This document shows, piece after piece, positions 1-8,000 of a DNA stretch of 8,827 bases (position 1 is the first letter of the stretch; each line of letters opens with the position of its first letter). The DNA is from Solimonas sp047605265 (GTDB lineage: Bacteria > Pseudomonadota > Gammaproteobacteria > Nevskiales > Nevskiaceae). Where the stretch lies: assembly GCA_047605265.1 (NCBI GenBank), contig JASGFY010000098.1:1-8827 (forward strand). Reading direction: 5' to 3'. Both the position numbers and the translations under genes were made by a program. The notes beneath the pieces were generated by a model. That model had not been told where the DNA came from. It ran no database searches and worked only from the letters and a program-made list of their open reading frames with translations.

Positions 1-1701
1 GATCCACGGGTGGCCGGTCTCGAACAGCATCGAGAGCATCTTGCGCCACAGGTCCACGGCGGGCACGCGCTTGAAGAGCGGCAGCTCGCCGCTGTCCGCC
101 TTGGCCTCGTAGGCGGTGTAGACGCGCTCGAAGGCGGTGCCGTACAGGTCGTGCAGGTCGGGCACGTCGGAGGGCGAGAACAGCGTCCATTGGCCCTTTT
201 CCATCACGCGCTTCATGAACAGGTCGGGAATCCAGTTCGCCGTGTTCATGTCGTGCGTGCGGCGGCGGTCGTCGCCGGTGTTCTTGCGCAGTTCGAGGAA
301 TTCCTCGATGTCGCGATGCCAGGTCTCGAGATACGCGCAGACTGCGCCCTTGCGCTTGCCGCCCTGGTTGACGGCGACGGCGGTGTCGTTCGCGACCTTC
401 AGGAACGGCACGACGCCGTTCGACTTGCCGTTGGTGCCCTTGATGTAGCCGCCCATGCCGCGCACCGGCGTCCAGTCGTTGCCGAGGCCGCCGGCGAACT
501 TGCTCAGCATCGCGTTGTCGTGGATCGCGCCGAAGATGCCGTGCAGATCATCCGGCACCTGCGTCAGGTAGCAGCTCGACAGCTGCGGACGCAGCGTGCC
601 GGAGTTGAACAGCGTCGGCGTGCTGCTCATGAAATCGAACGACGACAGCAGTGTGTAGAACTCGATGGCGCGCGCTTCGCGGTCGATCTCGTTGATCGCC
701 AGGCCCATCGCCACGCGCATGAAGAACGCCTGCGGCAGCTCGAAGCGGATCTTGTTGCTGTGGATGAAGTAGCGGTCGTACAGCGTCTGCAGACCGAGGT
801 AGTCGAACTTGCCGTCGCGGTCGGCCAGCAGTGCGCGCCCGAGCGCGTCGAGGTCATAGAGCGCGAGTTTGGGATCAAGCAGTTCGAGTTCGACGGCCTT
901 GTGGATGTAGGCGCGGAAGTAGTCCGGGTAGATCGCCTTCATTTCCTCGAACGTCGGCCGCGATTCCGGCAGGCGCAGGAACTTCAGCGCCTCGTGGCGC
1001 ATCGCGTCGCAGAGCAGGCGTGCCGAGACGTAGGTGTAGTTCGGCTCCTTCTCGATGCGCGCTCGCGCGGCCAGCGTCAGCGCCTGGCTGAGTTCGGCTT
1101 CTGGAATGCCGTCATACAGATCGCGCAGCGCGGCCTGCACGACTTCGTCGACGTCGGTGCCGGCCAGACCGGCGCAGGCCTCGCTGACGAGACGGCGCAT
1201 GCGGGCTTCGTCGAGCGGCACGATGCTGCCATCGTCGCGCTTGACGCTGATCGTCGGCCTGGCGGCCGCGGCCGGTGCCGCTTTGGCGGCCTCGGCGGCG
1301 CGCTCACGGGCGCGCTCGTCGCGGTACAGCACGTACGCGCGGGCGATCTTGTGTTCGCCGGCGCGCATCAGCGCCAGCTCGACCTGATCCTGGATGTCTT
1401 CGATGTGCAGCGTGCCGCCGCCGACGATGTGACGCGTCAGCGCCGACTCGACCGAGCGGGTGATGGCTTCGACCTTCTCGCGCACGGCGGCCGAAGCCGC
1501 GGCGGCACCGCCTTCGACGGCGAGGAAGGCCTTGGTGACGGCGAGCGAAATTTTCCTGGCGTCGAAGCCGGTCAGCTTGCCGTTGCGGCGGATGACCTTG
1601 ATGCCGCCCGGCGCAGTCGCCGCCACTTCGGCTGTGCTGACCAGGGTTTCCGGGGGATTGCGACGAGCGTCGGTGGCCGAAGCGGAGGTGGGTGAGAGCA
1701 T
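1..1701 (-). CDS. nrdA: Ribonucleoside-diphosphate reductase class Ia, alpha (large) subunit, 5' part only
   Basis: This enzyme reduces ribonucleoside diphosphates to deoxy forms for DNA synthesis, in the cytoplasm, together with the radical-bearing NrdB subunit. The window holds the first 567 codons; the frame is open at base 1. From the N-terminus: a variable 33-residue leader; a first ATP-cone at about 34-132 (VIRRNGKLTGFDARKISLAV, then EDIQDQVELALMRAGEHKIA); and a second cone-like unit at about 149-247 (ISVKRDDGSIVPLDEAR, then ARARIEKEPNYTYVSARLL). The catalytic barrel follows, with the substrate-site cysteine C377 in LRPQLSSCYL (equivalent to E. coli C225), then GKRKGAVCAYLETWH, then NTGDDRRRTHDMNTANWIPD, ending at ETGHPWI. 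The radical cysteine and C-terminal cysteines lie outside the window. The start ATG at 1701 is chosen because AAGGGGA (1709-1715) sits 7 nt upstream and the cone begins soon after. Expected full length is well above the 761 residues of E. coli NrdA. The family call is secure; truncation is only the window edge. Confidence 0.97.
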   Translation of the reverse strand, partial: MLSPTSASATDARRNPPETLVSTAEVAATAPGGIKVIRRNGKLTGFDARKISLAVTKAFLAVEGGAAAASAAVREKVEAITRSVESALTRHIVGGGTLHIEDIQDQVELALMRAGEHKIARAYVLYRDERARERAAEAAKAAPAAAARPTISVKRDDGSIVPLDEARMRRLVSEACAGLAGTDVDEVVQAALRDLYDGIPEAELSQALTLAARARIEKEPNYTYVSARLLCDAMRHEALKFLRLPESRPTFEEMKAIYPDYFRAYIHKAVELELLDPKLALYDLDALGRALLADRDGKFDYLGLQTLYDRYFIHSNKIRFELPQAFFMRVAMGLAINEIDREARAIEFYTLLSSFDFMSSTPTLFNSGTLRPQLSSCYLTQVPDDLHGIFGAIHDNAMLSKFAGGLGNDWTPVRGMGGYIKGTNGKSNGVVPFLKVANDTAVAVNQGGKRKGAVCAYLETWHRDIEEFLELRKNTGDDRRRTHDMNTANWIPDLFMKRVMEKGQWTLFSPSDVPDLHDLYGTAFERVYTAYEAKADSGELPLFKRVPAVDLWRKMLSMLFETGHPWI

Positions 1702-1845
1702 CTTTGCGTCCCCTTGATCCTGTCGTGATTTCTCGTCTCTGTGTGGGAGTCCTGAGCTGCGCGTCCCGATCGATTGTTCCCTGACGAGGTGACGCGTGGC
1801 AATCTCTCAAGACTAGGCTTCGATTCCTCCATCGTCAACCGCATT

Positions 1846-1861
1846 TCCCCACATATTGTGG
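1846..1861 (-). promoter_or_regulatory. Candidate NrdR box 1 upstream of nrdA
   Basis: The plus strand reads TCCCCACATATTGTGG, which matches the NrdR consensus acaCwAtATaTwGtgt at 11 of 16 positions by hand alignment. Its core CCACA-TAT-TGTGG (1849-1861) is a perfect inverted repeat in an otherwise non-repetitive stretch. NrdR is an ATP/dATP-sensing repressor of ribonucleotide reductase genes and normally binds paired boxes about 31-32 bp apart. A second match lies at 1878-1893, exactly 32 bp away. The site would overlap the start of transcription if the TTGACA promoter described here is used. The assignment is inference from motif, spacing and position. Confidence 0.55.
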
Positions 1862-1867
1862 TTCTGT

Positions 1868-1896
1868 TTCACATCCGCCCCAATGGCTTGTGTCAA
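1868..1896 (-). promoter_or_regulatory. Candidate sigma-70 promoter for nrdA
   Basis: On the minus strand a perfect -35 hexamer TTGACA (1896-1891) is followed after 17 bp by TGTGAA (1873-1868), a weak -10 matching three of six. Transcription would begin near 1861 and give a leader of about 160 nt before the nrdA ATG at 1701. An alternative is TTGACG (1838-1833), 17 bp, TAGTCT (1815-1810), starting near 1803. I favour the first because the two NrdR-like boxes bracket it. No riboswitch fold is recognised in the leader. Confidence 0.4.
1878..1893 (-). promoter_or_regulatory. Candidate NrdR box 2 upstream of nrdA
   Basis: The minus strand reads ACACAAGCCATTGGGG. It matches the NrdR consensus at 11 of 16 positions, with both outer half-sites good (ACACAA and ATTGGGG) and the central AT core degraded to GCC. 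It starts 32 bp from box 1, the helical-phase spacing usual for tandem NrdR sites. It overlaps the last three bases of the TTGACA hexamer, a position suited to repression. Alone it would be unconvincing; the pairing carries the call. Confidence 0.5.
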
Positions 1897-1921
1897 AGCG
1901 GTGCGAGTCAAGTTCAAAAGC

Positions 1922-1930
1922 TGTGCATAA
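1922..1930 (-). promoter_or_regulatory. DnaA box upstream of nrdA promoter
   Basis: The minus strand reads TTATGCACA, an exact match to the DnaA box TTATNCACA. It lies 26 bp upstream of the candidate -35 hexamer. In E. coli, DnaA binds the nrdAB promoter region and couples reductase expression to replication; a similar role here is inference. A poorer match, TTTGACACA (1897-1889), overlaps the -35 region. A perfect 9-mer with one free base is not rare by chance genome-wide, so the promoter position is what makes it credible. Confidence 0.45.
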
Positions 1931-2256
1931 GCTCGGGACAAGAAGAAATGCTCGAAGCGAACCAGAGAGTTAGCGGCAGCGGATGGCCGCGAATGCAGTG
2001 CTGGCGCGCTCGTCTGGAGAAAAGCTTGGTTCCACCGCCGTTCCGCCGGTAGCGGTGCTGTGATTTTTAATCGTATAAGAGTTCAGAGGTGACGGAATCC
2101 TCTCGGCCGTGGAATGGTCTCGATCGGCGCGGCGGCCATGCAATCGCGCCTGGCGGGAAGGCGATTTCCGTTGCGGCGCTGGTCATGGCGTGACCGCACG
2201 GTGACGATTCCGCGCAAAAACCAGCGGAAGTCTGCTGATGCGCGGGTCCCACCGCG
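1931..2256. other. Intergenic stretch without a supportable gene
   Basis: This spacer separates the efflux-operon terminators from the nrdA control region. The short open frames crossing it, such as the plus-strand frame at 1774-2052, have no recognisable family features and would overlap the nrdA promoter. An AT-rich patch at about 2061-2079 contains a TATAAG hexamer (2074-2079, plus strand) but no good -35 partner. GC-rich partial inverted repeats occur around 2030-2057, without a following T-run. I see no tRNA, small-RNA signature or mobile-element end. Confidence 0.6.
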
Positions 2257-2283
2257 CAAGAAAAAGGCGGCGCATGGCCGCCT
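2257..2283 (-). terminator. Intrinsic terminator 2 of the efflux operon
   Basis: Read on the minus strand, the stem AGGCGGC / GCCGCCT (2283-2265) closes a 5-nt loop CATGC and runs straight into TTTTTCTTG (2265-2257). This is a canonical Rho-independent terminator, about 47 bp beyond the stop of the outer-membrane channel gene and just after a first stem-loop. Confidence 0.85.
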
Positions 2284-2290
2284 CCGGGGA

Positions 2291-2322
2291 AAGAAAAACG
2301 GGCGGCCGGCAAAGGCGCGCCC
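2291..2322 (-). terminator. Intrinsic terminator 1 of the efflux operon
   Basis: On the minus strand GGGCG (2322-2318) pairs with CGCCC (2304-2300). The stem continues as GCC/GGC after a single-base bulge at 2317, with a loop TTTGCC, and is followed by TTTTTCTT (2298-2291). It starts 8 bp after the TAG of the outer-membrane channel gene. The bulge makes it slightly weaker than the second terminator immediately downstream. Confidence 0.75.
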
Positions 2323-2329
2323 GCGAGCG

Positions 2330-3820
2330 CTACGGTGCGTTCCGGGCGACCGTCGCCGTCTGCGGCGCCTTGCCGTCCCCGGCTGACCAGCCGCCGCCGA
2401 GCGCGCGGATCAGCGCGACGCTCGCGCGCAGGCGGTTGGTGTCGAGCGAGACGCTGTCGCGCTGCGTGGACAGCGCCGCCGCCTGCGCGGTGGTGACCTG
2501 CAGGTAGTTGGCGGCGCCCTCGCGGTAGCGCGTCATCGCATAGTCGACCGACTTCTGCGCGGCATCGACCGCCTCCGCCTGATCGGCCGCCGCGGTGCGG
2601 TAGCGCGACAGCAGCGCGAGATCGTCCTCGACCTGCGCGAACGCGGTCAGCGCGATCGAGCGGTAGTTGGCGCCGGCTTCGTCGAGCGCCGCGCGTGCCT
2701 GGCGGACCTGCGCTTCGCGCAGGCCGCCGTTGAACAGATTGAAGGCTACGCTCGGACCGGCCGCCCAGAACAGGTTCGAGGCCTTGAACCAGTCGGTGCG
2801 CTCGTAGCTGGCGTAACCGACGCTGCCGGTCAGGCTGAAGGTTGGGAACCATGCGGCGCGGGCGACGCCGACCGAGGCATTGGCGGCGGCGGTGCGGCGC
2901 TCGGCGGCGGCGACGTCGGGGCGGCGCTGCAGCAGGCTGGCCGGCACGTCGGTCGGGATGTCCGGCACCTGCAGCTTGTCCGTGCGCGGCGCGATCGCGA
3001 AGGTCGACGGCGATTCGCCGACCAGCACGGCGATCGCGTGTTCGAGCACGGCGCGCTGCGCGGCGGTGGTCGAGACCTGCGCCTTGGCGGCGTGCAACTG
3101 CGTGCGCGCCTGCGCGACGTCGAGTCCGGAGGCGATGCCGGCGGTCCGGCGCGACTGTGTCAGATCGAGGGCTTTCTGGTAGGCGACGACGGTGTCCTGC
3201 AGCAGCTGGTTCTCGATGTCGAGCCCGCGCAGCTGGATGTAATCGTCGACCAGCTCGGCTTGCAGTGCCAGGCGCGCCGATTCGAGATCGCTGCCCGCCG
3301 CCGCGAAGCTGGCGTCGCCGGCCTTCACCGCGTTGCGCACGCGGCCCCACAGATCGAGTTCGTAGCTGCCGGCGATACCCAGCGAATTGCTGCCGTAATA
3401 CGGCGGATAGGAACCGCTCGGCGGCTGCAGGTCGGAGCTCTTGTCGCGCTCGACCTTGCCGCTCAGCGAGAAGCTCGGGAGCAGCGCGGCATGCGCTTCG
3501 TCGCGATAAGCGGCGGCCTCGTCGTAGCGCGCCAGCGCCGCGGCGAGGTCCGGGCTGTTGCGCGTCATCCGGTCGACGAGCTCGTTGAGAGCGGCGTCGC
3601 CGTAGAGCATCCACCAGCGGCCGCGCGGCAGGTGATCGGCCGGCGTCGCCGGGCTCCACGTGCCGTCGGCGGTCGGTTCCGCGGCTTCCTTGTAGCGGTC
3701 GCCGACCGGCACGGCCGGCGTTTCGTACTTCGGCGCGAACGAGCAGGCGGCCAGCGCCGTCAGCGTCGCCGCGCCGAGCAGCGGCTTCAACGGGCCAAGA
3801 GAACGGGAGGGCGCGCGCAT
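2330..3820 (-). CDS. Outer-membrane efflux lipoprotein, OprM/NodT (TolC-like) family
   Basis: This is the outer-membrane exit duct of the tripartite pump encoded with it. The 496-residue protein has the usual length for OprM/CusC-type channels. It begins with a lipoprotein signal: a basic start (MRAPSRSLG), a hydrophobic stretch and the lipobox LAAC with C26 as the predicted acylated residue. Two outer-membrane-efflux repeats follow at about 60-260 and 285-480. Family-typical stretches include SYELDLWGRVRNAV, QRRPDVAAAERR, AAWFPTFSLTGSVGY and YREGAANYLQV near the C-terminus. The ATG at 3820 is chosen because it immediately precedes the signal peptide; starts further upstream would place arginine-rich sequence before it and overlap the adaptor gene. 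It lies 4 bp after the adaptor stop, with AAGGG inside the adaptor's last codons, so translation is probably coupled. The exact substrate is unknown. Confidence 0.93.
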   Translation of the reverse strand: MRAPSRSLGPLKPLLGAATLTALAACSFAPKYETPAVPVGDRYKEAAEPTADGTWSPATPADHLPRGRWWMLYGDAALNELVDRMTRNSPDLAAALARYDEAAAYRDEAHAALLPSFSLSGKVERDKSSDLQPPSGSYPPYYGSNSLGIAGSYELDLWGRVRNAVKAGDASFAAAGSDLESARLALQAELVDDYIQLRGLDIENQLLQDTVVAYQKALDLTQSRRTAGIASGLDVAQARTQLHAAKAQVSTTAAQRAVLEHAIAVLVGESPSTFAIAPRTDKLQVPDIPTDVPASLLQRRPDVAAAERRTAAANASVGVARAAWFPTFSLTGSVGYASYERTDWFKASNLFWAAGPSVAFNLFNGGLREAQVRQARAALDEAGANYRSIALTAFAQVEDDLALLSRYRTAAADQAEAVDAAQKSVDYAMTRYREGAANYLQVTTAQAAALSTQRDSVSLDTNRLRASVALIRALGGGWSAGDGKAPQTATVARNAP

Positions 3821-3824
3821 CGCA

Positions 3825-5051
3825 TCAGCCCTTCTTCTGCGCATCAGCCGGCTTGGCGCTCTGGCCGACCGGCGCCGCGGCCGCCGGCTTTTCGGCGACG
3901 CGCACGGTGTCACCTTCGAGCAGCGAGTCGGGCGGGCTGTCGATGACACGATCGTTCGGGCCCAGCCCGCCGACTTCGACGGCCTTGCCGAGATCGCGGG
4001 TGATCGTGACCGCTTTCATCACCACCTTGCGGTCGGCGCCGAGCGTGGCGACGTGCATGCCGGCGCTGTCGAAGATCAGCGCGCTCGCCGGTACACTCGT
4101 GCCCTGCGGTGCGCCGGCGAGACCGATGTCGACGTCGGCGTAACCGCCCGGCAGCAGCGCGCCGTCGGCGTTGTCGACGACCATCTGCACCAGCGTGCCG
4201 CCCGAGCTGGCGCTGACCGCGCGCGCCGAGCTTTCGATCTTCGCGTCGAACGTGCGGCCCGGATATTCCGGCACGCTGAGCTTGGCCGGCTGGCCGATCT
4301 TGATCGACGGCACGTAGACCTGCGGCACCTGCACATAGACGCGCAGCTTGCGCGTGTCGGCGATCGTGAACAGCGCCGTGCCGCTGCCGGTGGAGCTGAT
4401 CAGCGCGCCGACGTCGGTATTGCGCGACGTGATGACGCCGTCGAACGGCGCGAGCACGCGCTTGAAGCCTTGCGTGGCGACCAGGCGCTTGAGGTTGGCT
4501 TGCGCCGCGTTGACGGCCGCTTCCTTGGACGCGGCGTCGCCGGTCTTTTCGTCGACTTCTTGCTGCGAGACCGCATCGGTGCCGAGCATGGACTGCCAGC
4601 GTCTGGCCGTCGACTGCGCGAGTTCGGCGTCGGTCTGCGCCTTGACCAGATCGGCCTTGGCCTGCGCGAGCTGCTGATCGAGATCCGGCGTCTCGATTTC
4701 GGCGAGTACCTGGCCGGCCTTGACCGGCGTGCCGATGTCGACCTTCCAGCTCTTCAGATAGCCATTGGCGCGCGCGTAGATCGGCGCCTGCGTGTAAGCC
4801 TCGATGCGGCCTGGCAGCTGCAGGCCGGCGCTGCCGCCGAGCGGCGCGGGCTCGACGAGGGTGACGGTCGGGATCGCGTTGTCGTCGGTCCACTGGCGCA
4901 GCCTGGCGGCGCTGCGCGCGCGCGTCGCTACGCCGATCGCGACGATACCGGCGAGCACGACGACGGCGACGATGCCGGCGGTGCGCAGGCCGCGCGGTGC
5001 GACCGGCGTCTGCGAAGCCTGTGAATAGGGGGGCGAACTAGTGGGCGACAT
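3825..5051 (-). CDS. RND efflux periplasmic adaptor (membrane fusion protein, AcrA/HlyD type)
   Basis: This protein bridges the inner-membrane pump and outer-membrane channel across the periplasm. It has 408 residues, in the normal range. A single hydrophobic anchor lies at about 22-43 (GIVAVVVLAGIVAIGV) with no lipobox cysteine, so it is expected to be held by a transmembrane helix rather than lipid. The first half of the biotinyl-lipoyl (barrel-sandwich) domain is at about 83-121 (YARANGYLKSWKVDIGTPV). An alpha-helical hairpin rich in Ala, Gln and Lys spans 122-192. The second lipoyl half is at 197-218 (RVLAPFDGVITSRNTDVGAL), followed by a beta-barrel and membrane-proximal domain from 225 onward. 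The Ala/Pro/Lys tail after 385 is low complexity. The ATG at 5051 has GGGAGAAG (5055-5062) 3 nt upstream and overlaps the pump gene's end by 14 bp, indicating an operon with coupled translation. Confidence 0.95.
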   Translation of the reverse strand: MSPTSSPPYSQASQTPVAPRGLRTAGIVAVVVLAGIVAIGVATRARSAARLRQWTDDNAIPTVTLVEPAPLGGSAGLQLPGRIEAYTQAPIYARANGYLKSWKVDIGTPVKAGQVLAEIETPDLDQQLAQAKADLVKAQTDAELAQSTARRWQSMLGTDAVSQQEVDEKTGDAASKEAAVNAAQANLKRLVATQGFKRVLAPFDGVITSRNTDVGALISSTGSGTALFTIADTRKLRVYVQVPQVYVPSIKIGQPAKLSVPEYPGRTFDAKIESSARAVSASSGGTLVQMVVDNADGALLPGGYADVDIGLAGAPQGTSVPASALIFDSAGMHVATLGADRKVVMKAVTITRDLGKAVEVGGLGPNDRVIDSPPDSLLEGDTVRVAEKPAAAAPVGQSAKPADAQKKG

Positions 5052-8000
5052 GGGCTTCTCCCGCAGGAGCGGACGGTGAGGGCGCGGCGCGGCCGTGGCG
5101 CGCGTGGACGATGCTGAAGACGACCGGCACGAAGATCAGGGTGGCGATGGTGGCGAAGATCAGGCCGCCGATGACGGCGCGGCCGAGCGGCGCGTTCTGC
5201 TCGCCGCCTTCGCCGAGGCCGAGGGCCATCGGCAGCATGCCGATGATCATCGCCAGCGCCGTCATCAGCACCGGACGGAAGCGCACGAAGCCGGCTTCGA
5301 GCGCGGCCTGAACCGCATCGCCGGTGTGCTCGAGGCGATCGCGCGCGAAGCTGATGACGAGGATCGCGTTCGCCGTCGATACGCCCATGCACATGATCGC
5401 GCCGGTCAGCGCCGGCACCGACAGCGTCGTATGCGTGGTGAACAGCATCCAGACGATGCCGGCGAGCGCCGCCGGTAGTGCGGTGATGATGACGAACGGA
5501 TCGGACCAGGACTGGAAGTTGACAACGATCAGGAGGTAGATCAGCACGAGTGCGCCAAGCAGGCCGAACAGCAGGCCCGAGAACGCAAGGTTCATCGTCG
5601 TCACCTGGCCGCGCAGCGTTGCCGTCGTTGCCTTCGGCGCATCATTTGTCGACTCATCGACGATCTTCTGCACGTCACTGGCGATGGCGCCGAGATCGCG
5701 GCCCTGCGTCGTTGCGTAGATGTCGACGACCGACATGATGTCGCGGTGTGAGACTACCGCATCGCTGACACCACGCTTGATCGACGCCATGCTGCCGAGG
5801 ATCTGCGGATTACCGGTAGTGTTGATCGGCAGCGACTGCAAATCCGCCATCGAAGTGAGATTGTATTGCGGGACCTGCGCTGCGATCGGGTAGGACACCC
5901 CGTTCGCGGGACTCAGCCAGAAGGCTGGTGCGACCTGGCTCGAACCGGCGAGCGAGATCACCATGCTGTTGGTGACGTCGCGTGCCGTGGCACCGACCTG
6001 CTGCGCGCGCGAGCGGTCCATTTCGATGTTCAGCGTCGGATATCTCTGCGACTGCTGGATGCGTGCGTCGGCGATGCCGGGAATGACGCGAAGCTTGCGC
6101 AGCAGCGCGATCGCGTAGGTGTAGTTGGCCGCGCTGTTCGGTCCGCGGACCTGCAGGTCGATCGGTGCTGGCGAGCCGAAGTTGAGGATCTGGCTGACGA
6201 TGTCGGCTGGCAGGAACGAGAAGGTCATGCCCGGGAACTGTTGCGGCAGGATTTCGCGCAATTGCTTGACGTACTCGTCGGTCGGGCGATGGCCTTTCTT
6301 CAGCGCGATCTGGATGTCGCCGTCCTGCGGACCGATCGTGCCGGTGTTGTTATAAGTGACGTTGATACCCGAGGTCGGCAGGCCGATGTTGTCGGCGATT
6401 GCCGCGAGCTCTTCGGGCGGGATCACCTTCTTGATGGCCTGCTGGACGTGGGCGAGTCGCTGTGAGGTTTCCTCGACACGCGTGCCGACTGGCGCGCGGA
6501 CGTGTAGGAGAATCGTGCCGGCGTCGACCGCCGGGAAGAAATTGCGGCCAAGGAACGGCACCAGCGCGAACGACAGCACGACGAAGCCGAGGAAACACGG
6601 CACGAACAAGGCACGGTGGTGCAATGCCAGGTTCAGTATGCCGTGATAGCCCTCGCGGACTTTCTCGAAGCGCGACTCGAAGCCGCGCTGGAAGCGCACC
6701 AGGGGATTCTTCGACGCCGGCTTGGTTTCGAGATTGCCGTGCATGTCGGTGTGCGGCGCATGCGGCCTGAGCAGGTATTTGGCCATCGTCGGCACGAAGG
6801 TGCGCGACAGGATGAACGAGCAGACCATCGCGAACATCACCGATTTGGCCATCGGCACGAACAGGAAGCGCGAAACGCCTTCGAGGAAGAACATCGGCAC
6901 GAAGACGATGCAGATGCACAACAGCGAAACGAAAGCCGGCGTGACGATCTGTTGCGCGCCGTCGAGGATCGCGGTCTCGACGTCCTTGCCCTGTTCGAGA
7001 TGCCAGTTGATGTTCTCGATCGTTACCGTTGCGTCGTCGACGAGGATGCCGACGGCGAGCGCGAGGCCGCCGAGCGTCATGATGTTCAGCGTCTCGCCGA
7101 ATACCGACAGCAGTGTGATCGCTCCGAGCACGGACAGCGGGATCGACGCCGCGATGATGACCGTCGAGCGCCAGCTGCCGAGGAACAACAGGATCATCAG
7201 GCTGGTCAGCGCCGCGGCGATGGCGCCTTCGTGGATGACGCCGTTGACGGCGCCGCGCACGAACAGCGACTGGTCGCCGATCAGGTCCATCTTCAGGCCG
7301 TCCGGCACCAGATCCTTGAGCTGCTCGACGCGCTTGCGGATGCCGTCGACGATGTCCAGCGTCGATACCGCCCCGTTCTTGAACACCGAGAGCAGCACCG
7401 AGCGCGTGCCGTTGACGTGCACGATGTTGCTTTGCACGGCGTTGCCATCGTGCACATGGGCGACATCGCGCATATAGACGTTGGTGTCGCCGACGGCCTT
7501 GATCGGGATGTCGTTGAGCGTGTCGTAATCGAGCGCTGTGTTGTTGAGCTTGACCGTGTAGTCGAAGCTGCCGATCTTCTGCGTGCCGGCCGGCGTAATC
7601 AGGTTCTGCGCGGCGAGCGCGTCGGAAACGTTCTGCGGCGACAGGCCGCGTGCCTGCAGCTTGGCGATGTCGACGTCGAGCATGATCTGGCGAGTCTTGC
7701 CGCCGAATGGCAGCGGCACGGCGGCGCCCGGGACGGTGACGAGCTGCGTGCGGATCGTGTTCAGTGCGAGATCGCCGAGGTTCTGTTCGGAGAAGCCGGT
7801 ACCCGACAGCGCGAGCTGGATGATCGGTACCGTCGCAGCGTTGTAGTTGAGGATCAGTGGCGGCGTCGTGCCCGACGGCATCTGTCTGAGCAGCGTTTGC
7901 GCAATCGCCGTAACCTGCGCGTTCGCGGTCTGGATGTTGACCGTCGACTGGAAAAAGATTTTGATGACGCCGAAGCTGACGACCGAGTTCGACTCGATGT

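Noticed and set aside
10..1695. 561-codon open frame on the plus strand
   Set aside because: It is the antisense shadow of nrdA, low in sequence complexity and rich in Arg/Ala/Val. The minus strand gives clear NrdA motifs throughout.
1849..1861. CCACA-TAT-TGTGG taken as an independent operator for an unknown repressor
   Set aside because: The 16-mer containing it fits the NrdR consensus and has a partner 32 bp away, so a separate repressor is not needed, although it cannot be excluded.
1774..2052. Possible small plus-strand protein of 92 residues upstream of nrdA
   Set aside because: No ribosome binding site or family feature is visible, and it would overlap the nrdA control block. Chance open frame is more likely.
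2067..3659. 530-codon minus-strand frame over the channel gene
   Set aside because: It is in a shifted frame to the OprM-family protein, extremely Arg-rich, and runs through both terminators.
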